From: Nitrospira sp. UBA2082
GTDB taxonomy: Bacteria > Nitrospirota > Nitrospiria > Nitrospirales > Nitrospiraceae
Direction of reading: 5' to 3'
NCBI GenBank assembly: GCA_002331335.1
Contig: DCZO01000035.1
Location: forward strand, 138,210-196,148
Length of the DNA stretch: 57,939 nucleotides
In this document: positions 27,894 to 35,895 of the stretch, piece by piece
Numbering within the stretch: position 1 is the first letter of the stretch
Layout: each line of letters starts with the position of its first letter
Notes under the pieces: model-generated
The model's input: only the letters and a program-made list of their open reading frames with translations
What the model was told of the DNA's origin: nothing
The model's database searches: none
Position numbers and translations under genes: made by a program

Positions 27894-28613
27894 TCACAAT
27901 TTCGGCAAAACGTCCAACTCCGCCTTCTTCACATCCTCGACGAAATCGATTTCCGTCCAGGGCAGACCACCGATCTTCTCATGACCGACCTTGACGGTGT
28001 GGAAAAACTGCAGCAAGGCGTCTTCGTACTCCATATTCCACGAGCCCTGGTCGACGTGGGACCGAAGCGACGCCACAAGATGAGGCGTATCGGCATACCG
28101 GACCCGCAGGAATCCCACGCCCTCGCCGGCATAATCATACTGTTCCGGCATCTTCTTCGAGAGGGCGATGACCCGTCCTCCCGCCACCACCACCATGCAT
28201 TCCTCGCCGGTCTGCTTGACGGTTTCGTCCATCAGTAGTGCATTCTCATGCCGCGACTCCACCAGACGCCGGAGGATATCCCGATGAAACAGCACGTCGG
28301 CATCCATCACGATCGCGTCGTCGTCGAGAGCCGTGCGGGCGATCCACAGCGACGAAATACTACCGCGATGAAATTGGTCGTTGACCAAGAAATCCACCGT
28401 GACGCCGCAGGCGTCGCGCGCAACTGCGTCGCGGATCATCTCTTGCCGGTATCCGACGACGATGGTCGCGCGCGTCACGCCGAGCCCGGCCAGCGCCGCC
28501 AGGTAGCGGTGCAGCAACGACCGGCCGCCGATTTCGATCAGGCACTTGGGCCGATTTTGAGTGATGTCCCAGAGGCGCTTGCCAACACCGGCGGCGAGGA
28601 TGACGGCTTTCAT
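27894..28613 (-). CDS. Nucleotidyltransferase, probable CTP:phosphonoalcohol cytidylyltransferase
   Basis: The 239-residue protein has the intact N-terminal motif MKAVILAAGVGKRLWDITQNRPKCL split over the usual loop and lysine site, and DADVLFH, the metal-binding aspartates. It belongs to the NTP_transferase family (LicC/PntC-like as well as sugar-1-P enzymes). Its start overlaps the stop of the aminoethylphosphonate transaminase as ATGA, so activation of aminoethylphosphonate with CTP is the most economical proposal. Sequence alone cannot fix the nucleotide or the alcohol. Confidence 0.85.
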   Translation of the reverse strand: MKAVILAAGVGKRLWDITQNRPKCLIEIGGRSLLHRYLAALAGLGVTRATIVVGYRQEMIRDAVARDACGVTVDFLVNDQFHRGSISSLWIARTALDDDAIVMDADVLFHRDILRRLVESRHENALLMDETVKQTGEECMVVVAGGRVIALSKKMPEQYDYAGEGVGFLRVRYADTPHLVASLRSHVDQGSWNMEYEDALLQFFHTVKVGHEKIGGLPWTEIDFVEDVKKAELDVLPKL

Positions 28614-29692
28614 GACGGCTTACACGCCTGTTCGAATGCGTCGAGAAATCCGGCAAACTGCGCTTCGGTCAGCGCGCCCATATTGGCCACGCGGAAAATC
28701 TTGTTTTCCAGATTGCCCTGGCCGGAGTAGATCACATAGCCCTGCGCTTTCAGCCGGTCGTGCAACGACTGATAGGACACCCCCTCCGGCAAGTAATACG
28801 CCGTGATGGTATTCGACTGGCGGTCCGAAGGGAGGAGCGCTTTCACACCCAGCTTGGCCATCCGGTCCCGGATGAGCGTCGCCATCTTCTTGTACCGTTG
28901 TACGCGATTGGCCACGCCTTCTTCGAGCAGCTCGCTCAGCGCCTCGTCGAACGCGTAGTACACCTGGACCGCCGGCGTGAACGGGATCGTGCCTCGGCCC
29001 TCGCTGTCGATATAGTGCATGAGATGGAGATACCAGGACCGTTTGGGGTACGCCCGCATCTTCTCGACGAACCCCTTGCGCACCAGGACGAAGGACACGC
29101 CGGGGAATCCCTGGATGCACTTCCCTGCCGTGCCCGTCACCATATAGATGTGCGACTTCGCGATGTCGAGTGTCTCACCCGCCAGGGCGCTGACCGAGTC
29201 GAGCACGAAGACGCGATTCTGGTTATCGACGATCTCAGCGATCTCATGGACGGGATTGAGCAACCCGGTCGTTGTTTCATGGTGGACCATGCCGACCACG
29301 TGCACTTCCTGATGCTGCCGAAGCGCCAGCAGCAACTTGTCCGGATCGGGCCGCGCCGTCCAGTCATACTTCAATTCGTTCACACCCAGGCGGTGCAACC
29401 CGATGATCTGGGACATCCGCTCGCCGTACACACCGTTGTTGAGGATGAGCATGCGCCGGCCATGGGGCAAAGATGACAGCAATGCGGCTTCGACGGCGGA
29501 TGTTCCGGAGCCGGTGATGACCACCGCGACGTAGTCCGACTCCGCCCCCGGCACAAAGGCTTTGAGCAGCTTGGTTTGGATGCGATGCAGCAGCTCCGTA
29601 AACTCCGACTCACGGTGGCAGATGTCGGGACGGAGCAGCGCCTGCCGCACACGCTCAGTAACATTGACCGGTCCAGGGTTGAGGAGAATCAC
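28610..29692 (-). CDS. phnW: 2-aminoethylphosphonate--pyruvate transaminase (AEPT/PhnW-like)
   Basis: PLP-dependent class V aminotransferase, 360 residues. It has the N-terminal LLNPGPVNVTERVRQAL, the PLP-contact aspartate in VLDSVSAL (D165) and the Schiff-base lysine in GTAGKCIQGFPG (K191), the pattern of PhnW-type enzymes. In phosphonate synthesis the reaction runs from phosphonoacetaldehyde to 2-aminoethylphosphonate. Context (decarboxylase genes upstream, nucleotidyltransferase downstream) supports synthesis rather than degradation, and no phosphonatase gene is seen. Start is GTG at 29692. Confidence 0.9.
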   Translation of the reverse strand: MILLNPGPVNVTERVRQALLRPDICHRESEFTELLHRIQTKLLKAFVPGAESDYVAVVITGSGTSAVEAALLSSLPHGRRMLILNNGVYGERMSQIIGLHRLGVNELKYDWTARPDPDKLLLALRQHQEVHVVGMVHHETTTGLLNPVHEIAEIVDNQNRVFVLDSVSALAGETLDIAKSHIYMVTGTAGKCIQGFPGVSFVLVRKGFVEKMRAYPKRSWYLHLMHYIDSEGRGTIPFTPAVQVYYAFDEALSELLEEGVANRVQRYKKMATLIRDRMAKLGVKALLPSDRQSNTITAYYLPEGVSYQSLHDRLKAQGYVIYSGQGNLENKIFRVANMGALTEAQFAGFLDAFEQACKPS

Positions 29693-29714
29693 TCTTCTCT
29701 CCTTCCTCTCCAGA

Positions 29715-29850
29715 GGGGCGTGACCAGCTTCCCTTTACTGCGCGCATTGACCGGGCACGCTCGTTCCACCCGCCCGACCCCGCGTCGCTGAAACTCCGCA
29801 TGCCCGAGTCGTGCGCGGGCAGCGAGCACAAGGGAAGCTGGTCGCGCCCC
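29715..29850. repeat. Dispersed hairpin element, copy B
   Basis: Arms of 21 bases (29715-29735 and 29830-29850) are complementary with a single difference, which is a G-U pair on the plus strand. The core (29739-29828) begins TGCGCGCATTGACCGGGC and ends CGTGCGCGGGCAGCGAGCA. The right arm runs into the first base of the decarboxylase beta stop codon. It therefore separates the decarboxylase genes from the transaminase inside the phosphonate operon, where it could act on transcription or mRNA processing. Confidence 0.85.
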
Positions 29851-30437
29851 TATCCTTTAATCGCGTTCATGAACCGCTTCGTCAGGTCCGGCGGATCGAG
29901 CAGAATCCGTTCCGCCTCCTCCTGGAACTCATTGACCTTGATCAGCAGCATGCTGGGCCCGTCTTTTTTCAACAGATCTTGGAACTCATACACGAGGTCG
30001 TCGCGATCGAGCACGCGGACGGTGTTCACATAGCCGGCGGCCTTCGCCACTTTCTCCAGCGGCACGACGTTGGAGATCGTCGGCTGGTTCCCGGTCGTCC
30101 CATACACCTCGTTGTCGAACACGACGTGGATGAAATTTTTCGGCTTCAGCGCGCCGACGGTCGCCAGGGTGCCCATGCCCATCAGGACATTGCCGTCGCC
30201 GTCGAATGTGACGACCTGCTTGTTCGGCTTGGCCAGCGCCACGCCCAACGCGATGGCCGGCGCGTTGCCCATCGAGCCGATCATGTAAAAGTGCGTCGGC
30301 CGGTCGGCGATCTTCTGAGCCTCGCGAGAAGGAAAGCCGTTGCACACGACGACCGGCTGATCGGTCAGCAGCTCCAGCAGCGCCGCCATCGCTTGTGCCC
30401 GGCTGATCAACGTGCCCTGTTCAGGTCTCATGGTCAT
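29850..30437 (-). CDS. Phosphonopyruvate decarboxylase, ThDP-binding (beta) subunit
   Basis: The 195-residue protein is the C-terminal half of a thiamine-diphosphate decarboxylase. The cofactor motif GDGNVLMGMGTLATVG followed by NFIHVVFDNEVYGTTGNQ is clear (GDG-x-N spacing). With the alpha gene it forms a split phosphonopyruvate decarboxylase that converts phosphonopyruvate to phosphonoacetaldehyde. Similar split enzymes include sulfopyruvate decarboxylase ComDE; the PEP mutase nearby decides for phosphonopyruvate. The start at 30437 overlaps the alpha stop as ATGA; the upstream frame to 30518 overlaps alpha and is not conserved. Confidence 0.88.
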   Translation of the reverse strand: MTMRPEQGTLISRAQAMAALLELLTDQPVVVCNGFPSREAQKIADRPTHFYMIGSMGNAPAIALGVALAKPNKQVVTFDGDGNVLMGMGTLATVGALKPKNFIHVVFDNEVYGTTGNQPTISNVVPLEKVAKAAGYVNTVRVLDRDDLVYEFQDLLKKDGPSMLLIKVNEFQEEAERILLDPPDLTKRFMNAIKG

Positions 30438-30931
30438 GGATGCAGCCCCTTGACGACGCCCTTGGTGATAAAGAGCGCCACGGGAATTTGTTGTTTCTTG
30501 AACGTATCCGCCACCCATCTAAAATCCTCGGCCGCCGTTTTTTCCGTCAACGTCCGGTGCGGAATTTTCATCGTATCAAGAAATTGCGGCATGACTTCGC
30601 CCATCACAAGATGCTCCGGCGCATCCTTCCCGCCTTGGCCCCGCCACGACACGATCAGGATGCAGGGTTGGCGATAAATCACGTTCAGCGAAATCAGCGT
30701 ATTGAGCGACGTCCCCAGTCCCGAATTCTGCATCAACACCGCCGGCATCTTGCCTGCCATGTAGGCGCCGGCCGCCATCCCCACCGCTTCATCCTCACGA
30801 ACTGCGGGGGTATACAACCGGCGGTTCATTAATTCGGCGATGATGCCTCCCAGGATCGAATCGGGCACACCGGTGAAAAAATTCACCCCCAGGTCCTGGA
30901 GCGACTGCACGAACACATCACTGTCCATCAT
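30434..30931 (-). CDS. Phosphonopyruvate decarboxylase, PYR-domain (alpha) subunit
   Basis: The 165-residue protein is the N-terminal pyrimidine-binding half of a ThDP decarboxylase. It starts MMDSDVFVQSLQDLGVNFFTGVPDS and has REDEAVGMAAGAYMAGK, where the first Glu (E46) is the likely cofactor-activating residue, and QNSGLGTSLNTLISL. Ppd enzymes are often single chains of about 380 residues; here alpha plus beta give 360. It is the first gene of the minus-strand phosphonate operon, divergent from two small secreted proteins. Confidence 0.87.
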   Translation of the reverse strand: MMDSDVFVQSLQDLGVNFFTGVPDSILGGIIAELMNRRLYTPAVREDEAVGMAAGAYMAGKMPAVLMQNSGLGTSLNTLISLNVIYRQPCILIVSWRGQGGKDAPEHLVMGEVMPQFLDTMKIPHRTLTEKTAAEDFRWVADTFKKQQIPVALFITKGVVKGLHP

Positions 30932-31116
30932 ACTGCTGTTCCTTGCTGCCCTTGCCTCGGTGCTTTTGGATGAGCATGCGGCCCAGGCGGTGAAAAAGAC
31001 CGCGCATTATATGCCAGGGGCTTGTGCTTCATCAAGAAAGCGCGACGAGTTGCCTTCACGGCTTTCACATGGTAGCGTTTGCGGTGAATCGCCACGCCGT
31101 GTCTCCGACAAACGCT

Positions 31117-31647
31117 ATGAGACGCTTCCTCTCTCCCTCGTCGTTGATCCGCCTCTGTATGCTCATGATCGGAACAGTGATTGTGGCAGAACCCCTCTGG
31201 GCCGTGTCGATGATGAACGACCCCAAGGGATTCCAGGACATTACGTGGGGAACGCCGCTGACGGCGCGCCAGGAGTTGGAAACCGTACGGTCGGGGACCC
31301 ACGTCGCGGAATACCGGCGGAAGACCGAACCGTTGACGTTTGCCGGTGCCGAGATGACGAGCATCCTTTATGTCTCGATCGACGATCAGTTTGCGCGGGT
31401 GACGATCCGATACCAAGGCGAGCAGGTACACAAGCGGGTGCTCAACTTCCTCGAGGCTCAGTTCGGGCCTCTTCAGCGTGTGCCCGGACAAATGACGCGG
31501 GGGCTCAACCAGCAATACAACTGGCGCGGCTCAGACACTGAAATCAATGTGACGTATCAAGCCGGCACGGAACGCGGATACATCTTCATCGACAGCCGGA
31601 CACTGGCACCGCGATTCAATGATGACATCACCGATTCGGCGGATTGA
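31117..31647 (+). CDS. Small exported protein, paralogue 1, function unknown
   Basis: The 176-residue protein starts MRRFLSPSSLIRLCMLMIG, a signal-peptide-like segment ending near AEPLWA. The mature part opens with MMNDPKGFQDITWGTPL and has a repeating beta pattern (YVSIDDQFARVTIRYQGEQ, TEINVTYQAGTERGYIFIDS). It is clearly related to the next gene (NDPxGFxxIxWG and C-terminal RGxIFIxS). The family was not named. The frame extends upstream to 31024, but the signal peptide fixes the start. It lies divergent from the decarboxylase genes and upstream of the PEP mutase gene. Confidence 0.75.
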   Translation: MRRFLSPSSLIRLCMLMIGTVIVAEPLWAVSMMNDPKGFQDITWGTPLTARQELETVRSGTHVAEYRRKTEPLTFAGAEMTSILYVSIDDQFARVTIRYQGEQVHKRVLNFLEAQFGPLQRVPGQMTRGLNQQYNWRGSDTEINVTYQAGTERGYIFIDSRTLAPRFNDDITDSAD

Positions 31648-32182
31648 TCCATCACCCCATCAGCTTCGTGGATGGACGAAGCTTGTCATGGCGGGGCTCG
31701 CAGGCGTCCTGCTGCTTCAGGGATCCCAGGCGCAGGCCGTTCCCATCATCAACGATCCCAATGGATTTGACGGCATCCCGTGGGGGGCGACGCTGTCGGA
31801 TGATGACCGCTTCGTCAGCATTGAAGATACCGGACGGTTCCAGACCTATGAACGCAAAGACCATGCACCGATGCTCGGCCCGACGCCGGTCGATTCCTTG
31901 CGGTTGACGGCCTTTCAACACAAGTTCGGCCGGGTGACCGTCCGCTACAGCGGGCAGGCCGCCCATGACGCGATCCTGGCGTATCTGCAATCCCAGTACG
32001 GCCCGCTCGACCGAACCCCGGGACAAATCGCCGTCGGCCCGGTCAAAGTCTACGCCTGGCACGGGTTCCAGACGGAGGTGACCCTGCGTTTCGAATCGAA
32101 TCTTGACCGTGGCATTATCTTCATTGAAAGCGCACTCCTGCGCGAGCGCTGGGGGGAAGACGTCCCCTCAACGGTATTCTAA
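31619..32182 (+). CDS. Small exported protein, paralogue 2, function unknown
   Basis: The 187-residue protein overlaps the end of paralogue 1 by 29 bases and is its tandem duplicate. It has a signal segment (TKLVMAGLAGVLLLQGSQAQA) and the shared mature start VPIINDPNGFDGIPWG; then comes KFGRVTVRYSGQAAHDAIL and the C-terminal LDRGIIFIESALL. The two copies differ at most positions, so the duplication is old. It is 72 bases upstream of the PEP mutase gene and could be co-transcribed with it; a link to phosphonate chemistry is not shown by the sequence. Confidence 0.75.
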   Translation: MMTSPIRRIDPSPHQLRGWTKLVMAGLAGVLLLQGSQAQAVPIINDPNGFDGIPWGATLSDDDRFVSIEDTGRFQTYERKDHAPMLGPTPVDSLRLTAFQHKFGRVTVRYSGQAAHDAILAYLQSQYGPLDRTPGQIAVGPVKVYAWHGFQTEVTLRFESNLDRGIIFIESALLRERWGEDVPSTVF

Positions 32183-32254
32183 TCGGCTCGCGCCGCTCCT
32201 CTTCCGCAAACTTTCCATTGACAACCGTCCTCCGCTTTCGCATGATGGGCCCCT

Positions 32255-33934
32255 ATGACGAACGCCGCGAAGCTCCGGGCCGCCTTAAAGAAACCTGGGG
32301 CCATAAAAATTGTCGGTGCCCACGATGCCCTAAGCGCGCGGCTGATCGAGCGCGCGGGATTCGACGGCATCTGGGCCAGCGGCTTTGCCATTTCGGCCTC
32401 GATGAAATGCATCCCCGACGCCAGCTTCATCGATTCCAGCGAACAGCTCGCCATCGAGCGGAATATCGTCGAAGCGGTGAGCATCCCCGTCATCGCCGAC
32501 TGCGATACCGGCTACGGCAACGCGCTGAATGTCATGCGCACGGTCAACGACCGGGAGCGGGCCGGTGTGGCCGGCATTTGTATCGAAGACAACGTCTATC
32601 CCAAACGGTGCAGCTTCTACGCGGGCGTCCGCCGTGAATTGATCCCGATCGAAGAGCATTGCAGCAAGATCAAGGCGGCCAAGGCCGCGCAGATTTTCCC
32701 GGAGTTCGTGGTCATCGCGAGGACAGAGGCCCTCATCGCGGGATGGGGCCAGGAGGAAGCGTTGCAACGGGCGGAGGCCTACGCCGAGGCGGGAGCCGAC
32801 GCGGTCTTGATCCATTCGAAATCGAAGAAGTTCGATGAACTTCGGGCCGTCTACAAAGCCTGGTCCGGCCGTGTGCCGCTGGTCGTCGTCCCGACGATTT
32901 TCGACCAAACCACCGCCGCGGAACTGGAAGAGGCGGGAGCCAAGATCATCATCTATGCCAATCAGCCGGTGCGGGCGGCGATCCGTTCCATGCAGGACGC
33001 GCTCGCGCTGATCAAGAACGATACGCGGCCCGGCGCCGCCAACAGCATCATCGTCTCACTGCCGGAGGTCTACGACATCGTCGGCGTGCCTCAAATGGAG
33101 CAGGACGAACGGAACTTCCTCCCGGTCGGCGGGGAAAAGATCACCGCCATCATTGCCGCGGCCGGATTCGAAAAGCAGTTGCTGCCGCTGATCGAGGACA
33201 AACCGAAGTGTTTACTCGACATCAAAGGAAAGACGATTCTCGATCGCCAGATCAGCGCACTCAACGAATGCGAGATCAAAGACATTGCGTTGGTTCGCGG
33301 TTACAAGAAAGAGGCGATTTCGCTTCCCAACATCCGGTACTACGACAACGACCGGTACGAAAGCACCGGCGAACTCTTTTCCATCTTCTGCGCCAAAAAC
33401 GAGCTAAAGGGCCGGACGATCGTTTTGTACGGCGATATTATGTTCGACCAGGCGGTACTGGAGAAATTGCTGAAGAGCCCGGCCGACGTCGCGCTGGTGG
33501 TCGATCTCGCCTGGCTGGATGAGTCTCGCCGCAACGCACAACCGACCCACATTAATCCCGACTTAGTGTCTCTGGCCATGCCGCCCAGCACACATGCCTT
33601 GTCGCGCTTTGTCATGCCGGAGGGCGAACAGCGGATCGTAAAGATTGGCCAGCAGCTGCCCCATGAACAGGCACACGGCGAGTTCATCGGCATGGCGATG
33701 TTTTCCGAGAAAGGCACACAGACTCTCCTTGATTGTTACCGCGCAGCGCAAGAGAAGTATAACTCAACGGGCTTCCACGAAGCCGGCAGCTTCATCAAAG
33801 CCTCCTTCACCGACATGGTCCAGGAACTGATCGACCAGGGCCACACAGTGCAAGCCGTTCCGATTTTCAAAGGCTGGATGGAAGTCGATTCCTTCGAGGA
33901 ATACCAAAAGGCCTGGGCCAAAATCCGACAGTAA
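32255..33934 (+). CDS. pepM: Phosphoenolpyruvate mutase fused to a nucleotidyltransferase
   Basis: The 559-residue protein has two domains. Residues 1-290 are PEP mutase of the isocitrate-lyase superfamily, with the metal-binding ADCDTGYG (D82, D84) and the gating loop EDNVYPKRCS (111-120). Residues about 297-559 are an NTP_transferase domain (ITAIIAAAGF, PLIEDKPKCLLDIKGK). PEP mutase makes phosphonopyruvate, the entry step to nearly all natural C-P compounds. Fusion to a PntC-like cytidylyltransferase is known in other bacteria. The loop deviates from the usual EDK-x5-NS: Asn is replaced by Cys (residue 119) and Lys by Asn (113). Context makes the mutase assignment likely despite this. Confidence 0.88.
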   Translation: MTNAAKLRAALKKPGAIKIVGAHDALSARLIERAGFDGIWASGFAISASMKCIPDASFIDSSEQLAIERNIVEAVSIPVIADCDTGYGNALNVMRTVNDRERAGVAGICIEDNVYPKRCSFYAGVRRELIPIEEHCSKIKAAKAAQIFPEFVVIARTEALIAGWGQEEALQRAEAYAEAGADAVLIHSKSKKFDELRAVYKAWSGRVPLVVVPTIFDQTTAAELEEAGAKIIIYANQPVRAAIRSMQDALALIKNDTRPGAANSIIVSLPEVYDIVGVPQMEQDERNFLPVGGEKITAIIAAAGFEKQLLPLIEDKPKCLLDIKGKTILDRQISALNECEIKDIALVRGYKKEAISLPNIRYYDNDRYESTGELFSIFCAKNELKGRTIVLYGDIMFDQAVLEKLLKSPADVALVVDLAWLDESRRNAQPTHINPDLVSLAMPPSTHALSRFVMPEGEQRIVKIGQQLPHEQAHGEFIGMAMFSEKGTQTLLDCYRAAQEKYNSTGFHEAGSFIKASFTDMVQELIDQGHTVQAVPIFKGWMEVDSFEEYQKAWAKIRQ

Positions 33935-34227
33935 CTCTTCCTCTCCCCTCCTTCTATTCTCGGCACTGCTTCACAAGACCAGACCATTCGGGCCTCTGCT
34001 CTTGCGAGAGTGCATGTGGTTCCTCAAGCCATCACCTAACCCACTGAATTACCAAGACTAAGCTTGTGTCAAAAATCGGAGTTGGGAGACCTTTTGGGCG
34101 CCCCCCCATGAGGGGCATACCCCAGTCCCCCCATTGAGGCATGGCAAGCCCTGAGGGCCGAGGTAGGTTCAGTGTGCAGTGTAAATTCCCCATAGGGGCC
34201 GGTCCAACTGAAGGGAGGAAATCGACT

Positions 34228-34539
34228 ATGAAACATCTCAACCTCACCTTTTCCGGCATGGACGCTAAGGAAATGTTGATCGAGGCCGGGGTCGTGACGG
34301 ACCTGTGTCAAGACGGGATTGGCATCCACGCCCAACGGGCACTCAAACCCGGGATGGAACTCGCCCTCCTTATCAGCTGTCCAGACTCTGACGACCATAT
34401 GTGTATTCCTGAAGCCCGGGTGGCCTGGGCGAGCGGGGACTACTTTGGCGTCTCTACCCGAACGATGACACCCGAGGACCGTGAAAAGCTCCGTCAGATG
34501 TTTGTATCGGCACGCGGTCAACCGCAGAGAGTTTCGTGA
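34228..34539 (+). CDS. PilZ-like domain protein
   Basis: The 103-residue protein has the second PilZ motif in VTDLCQDGIGIHAQRALKPG and the later strand EARVAWASGDYFGVSTRTM. The N-terminal arginine motif is not obvious, so c-di-GMP binding is doubtful. A good Shine-Dalgarno (GGGAGGA) precedes the ATG at 34228. It is followed by another PilZ gene 110 bases downstream. Both have a CCCC-N3-GGGG hairpin in the leader. Confidence 0.75.
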   Translation: MKHLNLTFSGMDAKEMLIEAGVVTDLCQDGIGIHAQRALKPGMELALLISCPDSDDHMCIPEARVAWASGDYFGVSTRTMTPEDREKLRQMFVSARGQPQRVS

Positions 34540-34648
34540 TCGAGAAGGAGGTCTGTCTGTCATCGGCCCACGAGAGGAGGGAAAACCCCAGTGGGGTCCG
34601 TGGAACAATCATTGGGAGTCGCCGCTTGTGTAACCAGGAGGTCCCATC

Positions 34649-35029
34649 ATGAAACAACTGGCAATCGTCAAACGATCCGAGCCATTCCCCGCTGCGTCAA
34701 CAGAACGGCGAGGCAACCCTCGTCTCCCCGTCTCCTTCAAACTGATGTATTCGGCTATCACCAGAGGCGATGTCCTTATTGGAGACGGTACTGTCGTCGA
34801 TCTCTCCAAGGACGGCTTAGGAATTCGGGGGAATTATCCGGTCCGAGTCGGATTGGAGTTGACCATGTTTCTCTATCTCCCGGACGGCCATGATCCTCTG
34901 TTCGTCCTCGAAGCCAATGTCGCCTGGACTTCAGGGAACATCTTTGGGGTCGAGTTCAAGAAGTTGTGCCTTCGCGAAGGAAACCGACTGCAGTCGTTCC
35001 TTCGGACTCAGGCTGGCTTCGAGGTTTGA
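34649..35029 (+). CDS. PilZ-domain protein
   Basis: The 126-residue PilZ protein has an arginine-rich first motif (ERRGNPRLPVSFKLMY) and the second motif DLSKDGLGIRG, so it should bind c-di-GMP. The later strand reads ANVAWTSGNIFGVEFKKL. AGGAGG lies 7 bases before the ATG at 34649. It is related to the PilZ proteins at 25028 and 34228, especially in the VxDLxxDGLGI and AxVAWxSGxxFGV segments. Confidence 0.88.
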   Translation: MKQLAIVKRSEPFPAASTERRGNPRLPVSFKLMYSAITRGDVLIGDGTVVDLSKDGLGIRGNYPVRVGLELTMFLYLPDGHDPLFVLEANVAWTSGNIFGVEFKKLCLREGNRLQSFLRTQAGFEV

Positions 35030-35226
35030 CCGCCCGTTGAAAACCAGCAGGTGCGCGTCCGGGGAGTGGGCGCCTTTGTTCTAACCTGCGCGTTGGCTAG
35101 AGGGTCCCCATCGGCCGCGGTCTACTCATCTTCCTCGACGACACTCTTCGCCTCTCCCAAATCCCCATTCACGAAAATCACCGGGATGTTTGCCTTCAGA
35201 GAAGTGTGCATGCTAGCTTGAAGGTT

Positions 35227-35244
35227 AGTAACTACTCACTTACT
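35227..35244. promoter_or_regulatory. Palindromic operator upstream of tetR-efflux operon
   Basis: AGTAACTACTCACTTACT directly precedes the ATG of the TetR-type gene. Its outer half-sites (AGTAA and TTACT) are exact inverted repeats and the inside is partly symmetric. Operators of this look, with AGTAA/TTACT half-sites around a central AC-rich part, are common upstream of TetR regulators of RND pumps. Autoregulation is the expected role. Confidence 0.6.
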
Positions 35245-35895
35245 ATGAAACGACCGCACACCGTATCACCTCGGTCATCGCGAGTGTCAGGCCCGGAGCG
35301 TCAGGCCAACCTGATCGGTACCGCCGCCTCCCTGTTCGCCTCCAACGGTTTCGAGGGGACGACGACGAAGGAAATTGCGAAGGCAGCCGGTGTGAGTGAA
35401 GCGCTACTCTTCAAACATTTTCCCACCAAGCGCGCACTCTATGCCGCCATCCTTGAGGAGAAAGCGCACTATGCGGGGCTGCGGGAAGCCGCAGAAGAAG
35501 CCGCGAGGAACAATGACGATGCCCGGCTGTTCACACTGCTGGCCGGTTCTCGAATCAGAAAAGGGGCGGACCCGACGCTGCTCCGGCTGCTGCTCTTCAG
35601 CGCCTTGGAAGGCCACGAGCTGTCCGATATGTTTTTCCGGCGGCAATACAGCATGTTTTACGATCTGCTGGCACACTACATCGGCCGACGGATTGAGGAC
35701 GGTGCCTTTCGTCCGGTCGATCCGCGTCTGGCCGCCAGAGCTTTCTTCGGTATCATCGTCCACCACAGGCTTCTGCACGACATCTTCGGGCTGCCCATGC
35801 ATCGGACCCACGAGGAGACCGTGAACGAATATGTGTCTCTGTTTCTCAACGGCCTCGTTCAACCCACGACTCCGACTGGGCGGATGCACTCATGA
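35245..35895 (+). CDS. TetR/AcrR-family transcriptional regulator
   Basis: The 216-residue protein has an N-terminal helix-turn-helix: LIGTAASLFASNGFEGTTTKEIAKAAGVSEALLFKHFPTKRALYAAIL in split form, the standard TetR pattern. The C-terminal ligand domain is variable. It is the first gene of an operon with an RND adaptor (ATGA overlap) and pump, so it most likely represses efflux until a ligand binds. The start at 35245 is chosen over 35206 because the palindrome lies just upstream. Confidence 0.9.
   Translation: MKRPHTVSPRSSRVSGPERQANLIGTAASLFASNGFEGTTTKEIAKAAGVSEALLFKHFPTKRALYAAILEEKAHYAGLREAAEEAARNNDDARLFTLLAGSRIRKGADPTLLRLLLFSALEGHELSDMFFRRQYSMFYDLLAHYIGRRIEDGAFRPVDPRLAARAFFGIIVHHRLLHDIFGLPMHRTHEETVNEYVSLFLNGLVQPTTPTGRMHS

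Noticed and set aside
19258..29850. Integron attC sites as an explanation for the hairpin elements
   Set aside because: The conserved GTTRRRY/RYYYAAC ends are missing, there is no integrase in the window, and the genes between are ordinary chromosomal genes.
33935..34227. c-di-GMP riboswitch before the PilZ gene
   Set aside because: The conserved GEMM core could not be found; only short CCCC/GGGG stems are present.
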